The translations under genes were made by a program, and so were the position numbers. The notes beneath the pieces were generated by a model. That model ran no database searches. It worked only from the letters and a program-made list of their open reading frames with translations, and was not told the DNA's origin. A DNA stretch of 64,000 bases from Otatea glauca (Eukaryota > Streptophyta > Magnoliopsida > Poales > Poaceae): positions 186,001 through 250,000 of the forward strand of contig JAYEVK010000102.1 in NCBI GenBank assembly GCA_036346275.1, written 5' to 3'. The first letter of the stretch is position 1. Each line of letters starts with the position of its first letter. Below are positions 1 through 9,145 of the stretch, one piece after another.

Positions 1-383
1 AAGACTTACTGAGTACCAATGTACTCAATCTTGCATCTGCTGTCTCAGAGGACGAAGACTGCGATCTGCCAGATGACGCTCTCTTCCAGGCAGGTCTCGG
101 GGGTTTCGACGGTGGTCTCTTCTAGGGTGCTTAGTCAGTTGACTGGGGGTTTAGCGGGCAACCGCAAGGCTGTTTGGAGTTGTTCGGCTTTCTTTTGTTT
201 CCGTTGTTAAATGTTTTAAGTTGTACTAAACCCTGTATTATTAATACTGATATGTATGTATTTCTGTTTGTTTGCGAGCATGGTTGTGATATAAATGTTG
301 TAAACATGTGAGCGCTAGCTACTGATCCAAGGAATAGCACAGTAATCACATGGAGATTCCTATTCACCAGAACGGGGTCTGCA
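1..383 (+). repeat. Probable 3' end of a Gypsy-type LTR, cut by the window edge
   Basis: The stretch has the composition of the downstream part of a long grass Gypsy LTR: a short acidic open stretch near the start (19-210), then AT-rich DNA, ending in a CA dinucleotide at 382-383 directly against a Helitron 5' end. The start is outside the window, so TG...CA ends and a target duplication cannot be tested. The short ORF is not a convincing gene. The assignment rests on general resemblance to Tekay/Del-type LTR ends recalled from grasses and is tentative. Confidence 0.35.
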
Positions 384-1364
384 TCTAGTATTGTATATGG
401 CGCAGAGGATTCCGGGTGCTGAGAAGGGTGCCACATCAGCAAATTAGTGGAAAGGCCCTTCGAAAAATTCAAAATCGTGTTTAGGTCCTCCGGTCGGTTT
501 TTAGCGAAAAGGACCCAAAAAATCAAAATTACATTTTGGTCCCTCCGCGGTTTACATTTAGGTCCTCCCGATGTAAAAAAACACAGATTCACTGAAGGTT
601 TATAGCAGTCCACAGATTTGCCGACAGGTTGTACCGACCCATTTTTTTAAAAAAGCAAACATGAAAACCGAAATTATGCAAAAAAAAAACTAAATGACGT
701 TTAGAGGACTCCAGCGTTGAGAAGGGCGCCATGTCAACAAATTAGCGGAAAGGACCTCCGAAAAATTCAAACTCGCGTTTAGGTCCTCCGGCTGGTTTTT
801 AACAAAAAGGACCCGAAAATTTGAAATTACATTTAGGTCCCTCCGTGGTTTACGTTTAGGTCCTCCCGATGGAAAAAAACACAGATTCATCGAAGGTTTA
901 TAGTAGTCCACAGATTCGCTGACGGGTCCTACCGACCCATTTTAAAAAAAACACGAAAACCGAAATTACGCAAAAAAAACTAAATGACGTTTAAATCCCT
1001 CCGCAGTTTTCTCTAAAAAAAATATCACAGATTTGCCAATGCTCCTAGCAATTTGTTCAACTCCTCTCGGTGGTTTTTTGCAGAATGGCCCTAAAAAAAC
1101 ACAAAAAAACATGTCCGTGGTTTTCTAAAAAAAACACATATTCGCTGTGACGTTTAAATCCCTCCGCAGTTTTCTCCAAAAAAATTCCATAGATTCGTTT
1201 CGCCAACGGCTCCTAGCAACCCTTTTTTTTTATAAAAAAATAGAAAACCGAAGTTACGCGTCCGTAGGACCAAATTTCGCCCACCGAATTTTCCAAATTT
1301 CGCACGTCACAACGTCACGCACCAAAATTTCGCATGATATAGCGTTGCGCGTGACCCTAGCTAG
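384..1364 (+). mobile_element. Short non-autonomous Helitron
   Basis: It starts with TCTAGTATTGTATATGGCG just after an A (383) and ends with CTAG (1361-1364) just before a T, the A^T insertion and TC...CTRR ends expected of a Helitron. A GC-rich short palindrome (GCGTTGCGC, 1342-1350) lies just before the terminus, although its stem is weaker than in the sister copy at 35665-36370. The two copies share the start, the internal blocks (motifs TTTAGGTCCTCCGG and GATTCGCCGACGG) and the end (GCGTGACCCT.GCTAG). There is no RepHel coding sequence, so movement would depend on an autonomous relative. Confidence 0.75.
400..930 (+). repeat. Two direct repeats inside the short Helitron
   Basis: A block of about 200 bp occurs twice (about 409-620 and 709-925). 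Each copy runs from a GAGAAGGGCGCCA-like start through the AGGTCCTCCGG motif to GTTTATAGCAGTCCACAG, followed by a poly-A-rich spacer. A shorter unit containing AAATCCCTCCGCAGTTTTCT recurs at about 985-1025 and 1153-1180. The minus-strand ORFs here come from the repeated sequence and are not genes. Confidence 0.7.
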
Positions 1365-1899
1365 TATCTTTTATTTAAGATGCGATTTCTTGTGTTAATT
1401 TCAGTAAGGTTATCCTTTTGGTCTTGAATCGATCAGAGGTAAAAACCCACGGACCGTTTGGTGGTTTCCATGTAGTGTTTTTGTCAAAAATGGCCCACTT
1501 AATGGGTTAAAAACTTGAGCAAAAAGTCTAATTACAGTCATGAACTCTGAACATGGTTTGATTTTCAACCCTAAACTTTGAAACCGTTAGAATCAAAACC
1601 TTAAACTTACGAACCGTTCACTTTACTCTCGAACCCATACTATGGTGATTTTATTAACGTAGATTCCATATATATGCAACATTTATTGACGTGGATGACA
1701 TTTATATGCCACATCACCGATGAGGATTTGGTCCACCCAGATGGACCTCCACCTCAAATCGGTGTTATCCATACGTTCATTAAGATCCACTAGTATAGTG
1801 CCAGTGCTAACGCTACGACGGCAGTACATCTGCTTATCAATTAAATAAAAGATAAGTATGAATATAACACTTAATAATAAATAATCTTGTGATCACATT
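1365..1899. other. Intergenic AT-rich DNA, no gene seen
   Basis: This stretch holds phrases typical of degenerate grass transposon ends, such as CATGAACTCTGAACATGG and AACCCTAAACTTTGAAACC near 1540-1590. No open frame of interest, clear terminal repeats or RNA gene were found. Confidence 0.5.
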
Positions 1900-2059
1900 G
1901 TACGTACTACATATTTGGAAGGAGAGCGAATCAAACAAGGAAATAAGCAGGGAGGATCTGCATGCAAGGAAACCAGACTTGAATTGCCAAAACTGTATGT
2001 ACTACATATTTGAAAGAGAGCGAATCAAACAAGGAAATAAATAAGGAGGATCCGCATGC
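1900..2059 (+). repeat. Local direct repeat of about 65 bp
   Basis: Copy a is 1900-1965 and copy b is 1995-2059. They share GTACTACATATTTG, GAGAGCGAATCAAACAAGG and GGAGGATC(T/C)GCATGC, with a few substitutions, and are separated by 29 bp. The second copy runs into the GC-rich gene fragment, so the duplication may mark the edge of the captured segment. Confidence 0.75.
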
Positions 2060-2262
2060 CCGAAGGTGTTGCCCTTGATCTCCTCTCCGTACCGCGCTTG
2101 CCAGCATCGCCTCCGCGAGCGCGGCGTCGACAGCCTCCGCCGCCTCCCGCTCTGCGCGAAGGTACGCGTCCATCTCCGACAGGCCAATCGCGCAGCGCAA
2201 GCTCCTGGTGTAGTCGGCGCCGGGCGGGTCGAACGCCGCGCGGGCAGCAGTATGTCATCCTG
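2060..2262 (-). pseudogene. GC-rich gene fragment of unknown origin
   Basis: About 200 bp of very GC-rich sequence stands out in an AT-rich setting. On the minus strand it reads as protein-like sequence with the phrases DPPGADYTRSL, GLSEMDAYLRAEREAAEA and ALAEAMLASAV, suggesting an Ala/Glu-rich helix. I see no start, no stop in a sensible place and no splice context, so I read it as a gene fragment carried by a transposon. I do not recognise the family. Overlapping ORFs in other frames on both strands are composition artefacts. Confidence 0.3.
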
Positions 2263-3482
2263 GAAAGCTGGACCAATAATGGCTTCCCTAATTGTCATCC
2301 AAATATGAATGCTAACATATAGCACCATTTGTGCGTCCTGATTGAGGCTAATTATTATCAGAATATCTGTTACTTTCCATAGTGTATTTAGAAATAAGTC
2401 CTTAAATGAACACATTCCTTATATAATATTTTTCGCTAAATAATATTATCAAATGGGTTTAGATTTACAACATAAATTCCATATATATAGTTCAATTGAA
2501 ATATATATGTGCGGGCTCTCCTGTTGTGGGCCACATGAATGAATGAGTTAGACACATTAAACAACGGCCATCGGATGTGGGTGAGTAAAACTGAGGAAAG
2601 ATCTGAGATATTCATTTTGATGAATGCAAGTTTCTGGGGATGTTTTGCTGGGTGCACGAACATTGGGCCATCTCTAATGAGGTGCATTATTTAGGGTGGA
2701 CATAAGAAAAATTGCTTAGGTGCATTATAAAGGGGTATAGATGCCGATTGGAATATTCTCTCTCTCTCACTCCCGACAGATGTCTCTCTCTCGCTCATGA
2801 CTGGCAATGGAGAAGTCTGGTCCATGGTGGCTATGAGTTTGGGTCCGATGACGGTGAGCTCTTGTCCAATGGAGGCGACGAGGTCGGGTCTGGCAACATG
2901 AGTGACGATGGCAAGATCGACCATGGCTGGCCACAAGGAAGAAGACGTATGGATCCGATGACCGGACGAAAGGAAGAAGACTAGATCCGTCACCTCAATG
3001 GCCGGTGGCTAGATCTGGTGGTGGCCACCTCGTCCTCCACTGCTGAAAGGCCTAAATTTGGTAACATAGGCCTAGGTTTGCCCACGTCATTGACGAGGAA
3101 GACGGCTGGAGCTAGCAACAAAGACGAAGTATGGAGCCGGCGGCCCCCTCTCCTCCACCGCCAATGTCCTTCACTTACCTTCTCCACAGTCGGCGGGCCC
3201 AGATCTATGCATAGCAAGCTCGGATTAGGCCACACATATGACTAGAAAGACGGCCGAAGCCAGTGGAGAAAACAATGATCGATGGAGCCAGAGGGCCCTC
3301 TATCCTCCACCGCCGGCACGTCGGAGAGAGGAAGAGAAAGAGGAAGGAGGAGAGGGGCATATCCATAGGGGCAAGAGCAGGGGAGGAAAGGGAGGATAAG
3401 GGACACATGGAGGAAGAAGAAGATTTGGAGGGATTAACACGTGAGCCCTCACCAGTGCTGTACATACAAAAGGACTCATATT
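2263..3482. other. No supported gene; mixed GA-rich and GC-balanced DNA
   Basis: Several short ORFs occur on both strands, but none has a recognisable domain. The segment 2760-3480 is rich in GA and CT runs, including a purine-rich block at 3320-3430, and looks like degenerate internal sequence of a DNA transposon. It is followed directly by CACTA-like hairpin repeats, so it may be the interior of a CACTA derivative. Confidence 0.4.
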
Positions 3483-3625
3483 AGACCCTCATCACAGATA
3501 GTTTTTTTTCAAAAATAGTCAGTGATGAGTCCCATACTCATCACAGACGGTTTTTTTTACTAAAACCGTCTGTGATGAGGCCCACATCACAGATGATATT
3601 AGCCAAAACCCGTCTGTGATGAGCA
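3483..3625. repeat. CACTA-like subterminal repeats with a perfect hairpin
   Basis: The motif CATCACAGACGG and its complement CCGTCTGTGATG occur repeatedly. At 3537-3579 they form a perfect 18-bp stem (CTCATCACAGACGGTTTT pairing with its complement) around a loop of about 7 nt. Short inverted motifs of this kind, clustered near an end, are known from subterminal regions of grass CACTA (En/Spm) elements. The CACTA terminal bases themselves are not visible here, so the family call is an inference. Confidence 0.5.
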
Positions 3626-3639
3626 TGGTGTCATCCTCT

Positions 3640-3743
3640 TAATTTTTGTGCTTTTTTGAACGAATAAATTCGATCATGGTAAAAGTATTTTTTTATGAAG
3701 ATTGACATATATGGATGTGAGAATGATTGTTCTTCATTATTGG
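3640..3743. repeat. Segment duplicated at 57708-57806
   Basis: Both places share CTTTTTTGAAC, ATCA(T/C)GGTAAAAGTA and ATGAAGATTGACATATATGG. They lie on the 3' side of hAT-derived copies 1 and 5 respectively. Copy 5 lacks the equivalent of about 3744-4233. The shared segment shows that the duplication linking copies 1 and 5 extends beyond the gene and its immediate flank. Confidence 0.7.
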
Positions 3744-3898
3744 ATATGAAAATTGTTGAAATTGTTTTTTTTAACGTGGGTTCGAGCTGCACTCTTAGTA
3801 TTATAGTGCGTTAGTAGGATTTGTAAATGTGAGTCATATTATATTACAATAGATCTAATTTAGATTTTTTTAATATAAATATATATTTCGTGCGATAT

Positions 3899-4812
3899 AT
3901 TGCAAAAACCGTGCATTGCACGTCCACGATTATTGGTACCATTTAGGATTAACGTGGAACTGGATTACTAAGGAAGTCTCCAATTGGTAAAGACAAAGAC
4001 GTCAAAACTTGAAAAGCTTGACTCACGGATCATAAAACGATGACCTATTTTGAACAAAGTTGTTGTATATAGTTAGTACCTAATAGTTTGCCATGTCATC
4101 ACACCTTCGTGCATATACATGTCTGATTTTTTTTAAGACAAGGTCTGCATCTTCCTCTATTGGTTTTACGGGTATAGAGCATAGTCCACAGAGCTACTAA
4201 TTGATGGGCTAATAATATTTTTAGTGCTGCTCTGCTACTAACACATACAGTCGTGGGCTCGTGCATGGCTGCGTTTCCAGAGTTCAAATCAACTCCGACT
4301 ATGAACCGGTGGCGTTTCCCACGAGTGTCCGTGTACTAATTCGTCCTGAATTATTTATTTGTACTGTATAATGTCAGGGGACATACACATCCGTACATAT
4401 AGCAACCATGTCTTAGAAGCAAAATTATAACCCACAAAAGCTTAGATGGTCGATTTTTTTCGATTAACTTGAGAATTTCTAGTTTTTTTTATTTTCGATT
4501 AATGTGGGAATTTTCAGTCTTTTACTTTTTAGGATTAACGTGTAATCTCTTAGAAAAGTGTCTAATTAGTAAAGATAAAAAAGATGGATGAGGTTCAATT
4601 CACAACATCACGCACATCAGAATGTGGTGCGAATGGCACTTCAAAGACTGGTACATTTAAGATCTAAAAAACGATGCAATACTGAAAAGAAAAGGCATAA
4701 AAACCTGGCACACTCTAATTATGAAACGACACAATAGACATAGACCACGGGACATGAAGAGCTGGTGATCAAGATAGGCGCATTTCCCATGATGCTCATC
4801 ATGTAGTTAGCA
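3899..4812 (-). repeat. 3' flank of hAT-derived copy 1, shared by the other copies
   Basis: This non-coding stretch recurs with small changes at 6493-6796 plus 13210-13700 (copy 2), 46961-48336 (copy 3, with a MITE inside) and, in part, 57806-58384 (copy 5). Landmarks are AAAGACGTCAAAACTTG, GTTTGCCATG(T/C)CATCAC, CATACAGTCGTGGGCTCG and ATCAACTCCGACTATG. In copies 1 and 3 the shared sequence begins at the same base (3899 and 46961), next to the palindrome CGTGCATTGCACG (3910-3922). Nothing in it looks coding; a 62-aa ORF within it is also present in copy 2 only because the DNA is duplicated. Confidence 0.8.
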
Positions 4813-6492
4813 TCACGCGTAGCGGCGAAGATGGTTTGTAATCTCGGTGATCTGCTGAGAAGATGGCCTAGTAGATACTGGAATTGCTAGAAAATCCCTT
4901 GCCATGCTAGCTACCGTCGGATATCTGTGACAGTTGCCCTTCCACCACTTGAGAATATCGAAATCCTGTTGCTTTATTGGGACTGTCTCATCTTGCAGGT
5001 AAGCTTCGAGTTCTGTCCTGCACTCTTGTGAACTGAGATGCGCTTGCTCCTGCTCCTGCCCTGATGGATTGATAACTTGCCAAGTACTGTCAAGCACTTG
5101 TAGTGATGGATGGGCTTGAAGTGATTGATCCACGTCCATTTCATTGCCCTGATTGCTGTACTCCATGAAGAGCTGATGAATAGTACCTGCAAACTGCAGT
5201 CTGGAGCTAGGTTAGCCTCCTTGCAAATGCGTTCAACGTACGTGAGTTTGAATCTCGGGTCTAGAACAAGTGGTATGCTTAGCGACAAATATTTCTCTGA
5301 CAAGAACGCCTCCAGATCATCTTTTGCGCAATTTAGACCTCTTGTGAATATAACATTATCGTCGTCGTCATCGTCGATGCCTTCGTTTCTTCGAGAAGCT
5401 ATGGTGTATTCAAAATCTAACTTGTTTTTCAGCTTCAACAGCTCTATAAGGAGCAGGTTTGACGTTGGAGAACTGCAGGAAGAAATTGATTCGATATAAC
5501 GATATGCCGTACCCAAAGTAGTGCGGTATGATTCTGTTAGCTCTGTTTCTTGAAATGTGGCTTCTCCCGCTAAGCTTGCAATTTTTGCTGCTTCCGAAGA
5601 GCATTCGTCTTGGAGAATTTCCAGTGCATAATAGCATGCATACCACCACTTGCCATATGTCCAAGGGTGGTTCAGCGACAGACGTGAAGAAATATCTCTG
5701 CGTTTCTTCTGATTCAAACTTAAATCCTGAAAGGCGTCGAGCCAAGATTCTCCAATATAATGAAAACCGTAAGAGGATACACGAGCAACCCCATGGAACT
5801 TATATTGGGTAGCAGTGAATAACTTATATTGGGTTGCAGAGAGATGCACAAGATTGTCATCGTGCAAGTTGTTCTCTATTGATTCAGACCAGCCCCAAGC
5901 CCAATCCCTACCATCGGATAGAACGTTGCAGACCTTAAGCGGAAGACACCAGCAAGAAATAGTTTCCTTCAATCTAGTACAAGAACCGTCATAGTAATCT
6001 TTGATCTCCGATATTTGGTCATAGTAGGGCTCATAATCCTCGCCATTCGATTCCTTAAACACCCGTATGACTCCTATGGAGATTCCATTCACCATCAATG
6101 AAGTGGGCCGCGATATACATTACTTGTCCCCTGTCAGTTCCAGCTTCACCTACCGATAAACTAACAAGCCCAGGAGTAATTCCCAGGGCATCCTTCAGGT
6201 TGCTCATTTCTTGGTCGAAGATCTCATCGCACCGCTCCTCAACATGTCCTCGCGATGGCATCTGGAAATCAGGACATAGAGTCTCTGCGAATCTTCTGAA
6301 CTGGGCGTCTTCAACAACCGAGGAAGGGTATCCATGCAGCGCGATCATCCTGACAAGCTGATCTTCAGTAGCAGCCATTTGCCGATCCAAATGAGCAGGG
6401 CTAGGGTTGGAGGTGGACACCTGCTGTTCCCCGTGCCTCACACTCTGCGCAGGCTCACCAGGCAACACATGCTGCCTCCCCGGTTTGGGCTT
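4813..6492 (-). pseudogene. hAT-derived BED-finger gene, copy 1 (broken, N-terminus lost)
   Basis: It aligns with the intact copies from the proline/glutamine linker (MLPGEPAQSV) to the C-terminal dimerisation domain (ELEAYLQDE, FDILKWWKGN, MARDFLAIP). The BED finger is missing: the gene stops at 6492, where it is joined directly to the 3' flank of copy 2. The reading frame is broken by at least two frameshifts, since the pieces at 6468-6055, 6098-4974 and 5166-4813 lie in different frames. The LVSLSVGEA segment is present, as in the intact copies. It should not give a full protein. Confidence 0.85.
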
Positions 6493-6796
6493 GAAAAGAC
6501 AAAGACGTCAAAACTTGAAAAGCTTGACTCACGGATCATAAAACGATGACCTATTTTGAACAAAGTTGTGGTATATAGTTAGTACCTAATAGTTTGCCAT
6601 GCCATCACACCTTCGTGCATATACATGTCTGATTTTTTCTAAGGCAAGGTCTGCATCTTCCTCTATTGGTTTTACGGGTATAGAGCATAGTCCACAGAGC
6701 TACTAATTGATGGGCTAATAATATTTTTAGTGCTGCTCTGCTACTAACACATACAGTCGTGGGCTCGTGCATGGCTGCGTTTCCAGAGTTCAAATC
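6493..6796 (-). repeat. 3' flank of hAT-derived copy 2, distal part
   Basis: This is near-identical to 3997-4285. It is interrupted at AAATC (6792-6796) by the Copia insertion and resumes at 13210. Its distal edge is fused to the truncated BED region of copy 1, so copies 1 and 2 are a head-to-tail tandem pair. Confidence 0.85.
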
Positions 6797-7023
6797 TGTT
6801 GGGAAACCCTGATGGTCCATGAAGACCCATGCTGATCCCTTTAGTCAAAACCTTAGTTGAGTGCTATAAAAGGAGGAGGGGTCCTCCTTAATGTACCAGA
6901 AATCATTAGCAATAAAGAATTTCCGCTGTTGCTCTCCCTAAACACGTGTCCCTCTCTCTTTCTGTTCTCCAATTCAGATCTGTTCGGGAACCCCGGACTA
7001 TTCGATAGAGAGGTTCCTTAACA
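6797..7023 (+). repeat. 5' LTR of Copia 1
   Basis: This 227-bp LTR runs from TGTTGGG to TTAACA. It differs from the 3' LTR at several sites (for example GGTCCATGAAGACCC against GGCCCATGAAGGCTT), so the insertion is not recent. It contains a TATA box at 6865-6870. Confidence 0.92.
6862..6872 (+). promoter_or_regulatory. TATA box of the Copia 1 LTR
   Basis: GCTATAAAAGG lies in the middle of the LTR and is conserved in the 3' LTR near 13050. This is the usual place for the LTR promoter; transcription would start about 30 bp downstream, near 6895. Confidence 0.6.
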
Positions 7024-7249
7024 CGTTATCAGCACGAAGCTCTACCAGAGTTCAGATTTGAAAGGTGAGAAAGGTAGGATTTTGGCAATTGAATCTAGAC
7101 GCTTGTCGTTTCTATACATGCATCTATCCTACGCATCTTGTACCGCTTTCGTCACGTGGCACGAAGCTACACGGCGATCGCTCGAAGATTACTAGCACGA
7201 AGCTACAGTACACGGTTTTTACTGTTCATCACAGAAAAAAGGAAAGAAA

Positions 7250-8250
7250 TCGACGTCGCCTCGGTCTCCGCGCATGCAGCGCGTTGCCGACGGCCGCCGT
7301 CGCCGCCTCGTGCACGCAGCTGCCGTCGCCGCTGCCGTCGCCGCCTCGTCGGCCTCGGTCCGGCCGCCGAGCGCGTCGCCGCGACGCCGCCTCGCCCGCC
7401 TCGTTCAACCGCCGCCGCCGCCTCACGCCGCCTCGCCGGCCTTGCTCCGGCCGCCACGCTGCCGCGACGCGCCGCTGGTCGGCTCGAAGCCCAGCCGACG
7501 CGCCCGCCGCAGCCGCGCCCTCCGCGCCGCGCGCCACGGGTTCGGCTCGGCCGCGGCCGTCGCTGTCTCGGCTCGCCGCTCGCCAGCGCGCCAGCCACCT
7601 CGCGCTCGCGCGCGCCGCCACCCGCCTCTCGCACGACGCGCGCCGCCGCCGGCACCAGCGCCCGCCGCGCAGCCATCGCCGCCGCTGCCTCGGTTATCGC
7701 GCGCCGCGCGCGTCGCCGACGATGCACGCCGCCGCCGCGCCGCCGCCCGGTCGCCTCGGCCCGCAAAGCGCGCCGTCGCTCGCGCCGCCGCCCGGTCACC
7801 TCGGCGCCGCACGGCGCGCCGCGCGCCGCCGCCGCGCGCCGCTTGCCTCGGCGCTCGCCAATCGCGCGCCCGGCGCCGCCGCAAAGCGTCGCCGCTTCGG
7901 GCCGCCCGCGGCCGCTACCGCCTCAAGCCGTGCTCGCCAAGACGCCGCCCGCCGCCGCCGACCGCCACAGCTCACAGATGGATCGGCGCGCGCCCGCCCA
8001 AGGCCGCTCACGCCGCCTCGGTTTCCCACGCCACGCACGAAGCATGGTCGCGCCGCTTCCGAGCCCGCGAAGACCGCGCGCGCACACGGCCCGAAGCGTT
8101 CTTTGCCGGCACTCGCGCCATCGGCCGTTCGTCGCCCGGCGCGATAGCGGCTTTCGCCGCGCCCGCGCCTCGACCGCGACCCTCGCTCGGCCGCCCGGCT
8201 TGTCGCGCCTCGCTCCGGCCCGCTTGCAAAGATGCGTGAAGCGGAAAACG
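7250..8250 (+). other. Extremely GC-rich leader of Copia 1
   Basis: About 1 kb of CGCC-rich, CpG-dense DNA lies between the 5' LTR and the gag remnant. Its composition leaves stops so rare that long ORFs run in three plus frames and at least two minus frames at once (to 383 aa). The encoded sequences are low-complexity Arg/Ala/Pro strings with no domain. I read it as non-coding leader or captured GC-rich host DNA. It contrasts sharply with the AT-rich remainder of the element. Confidence 0.6.
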
Positions 8251-8757
8251 CGCCGTCGCGATTTTGGAGCATGTGCAAATGGCGGCTAGGGGATGGAACC
8301 CTAGCCGCCAGGAGGGGTCTTTCTTTGGTCTGGCGCGAGGCTTTGGGCCAGGAAGGCAGGCCGGATGGGCCGGTTCGGCCACGTAGGCCAACAAGGCTTC
8401 AAGGCCCGAAGAAGGGCGCTGCCTAGTGAGCCAAGAGGCCACACGCAAGAAGTGGCCCAAAGGCCTTTCGGCTGGGAGAAAAAAAAATAGAAAAGAAAGA
8501 AAAGAAAAAGGAAAATTGCTAGAAAATTTTGGAAAAATAACAGAAAAATTGCCAGAAAATCCAGAAGATTTATTTGGCTCTGTTTTAATTTTTCTAGCTT
8601 TATTTCTCTATTTTATGAATATTCTTTATGAATTTTGAATTCATTGCTTTATTTTATATACTGCAATGCATAGCAATTTATTTTGTGCAATTTATGCTTT
8701 TTGCAACCATTTTCTATTAGATTACACGCAGTAATCTAATGTCGAAATTTTGAAATC

Positions 8758-8919
8758 ATGAATCGTGAGTTTGAAGAACTGGCCCCACACGGTCAGAACT
8801 ACCTCACTTGGGCATCGGACGTGAAGATAGTTCTTAGGGGCAAGAAGCTCCATGCTGCGATTGGTCTAGGGTCCTCGCAGGACGTGAAACCTACCGTCGA
8901 GCAGAACGATCAAACCTAG
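8758..8919 (+). pseudogene. gag remnant of Copia 1
   Basis: A 53-codon frame starts MNREFEELAPHGQNYLTW and continues with VKIVLRGKKLHAAIG, the N-terminal look of Copia gag proteins (the Y-x-x-W motif). It ends in TAG at 8917-8919. The rest of gag, including the zinc knuckle, is not found before the protease at 9146, so most of gag has been deleted. Confidence 0.6.
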
Positions 8920-9145
8920 TACTTCCGTTCAAATGCATGAATCATATTTTTTTTAGATTATGGTTGTTAGCATTTTCTTTGAATAATGAATTATAAGCTC
9001 TAGAAGAGCATACTTCTTTCATGAATAAATACGCAATTTATTCTTTATTCCAGTATTCTTCAAATTTGCAAGCAATATTTGGATAGTTTTTCCTCTATCT
9101 GATTAGAATTATATTTCTTTTATCTAGAAATCGTGTAGCGCCCAA

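Noticed and set aside
4099..4287. 62-aa minus ORF also found at 6605-6820
   Set aside because: The repeat of the ORF reflects duplicated flank DNA; the frame is not kept in copies 3 and 5 and no domain is present.
7065..8289. Long overlapping ORFs (up to 383 aa) in the GC-rich leader of Copia 1
   Set aside because: They run in several frames on both strands, encode low-complexity Arg/Ala/Pro sequence and exist only because the DNA has few AT-rich stop codons.
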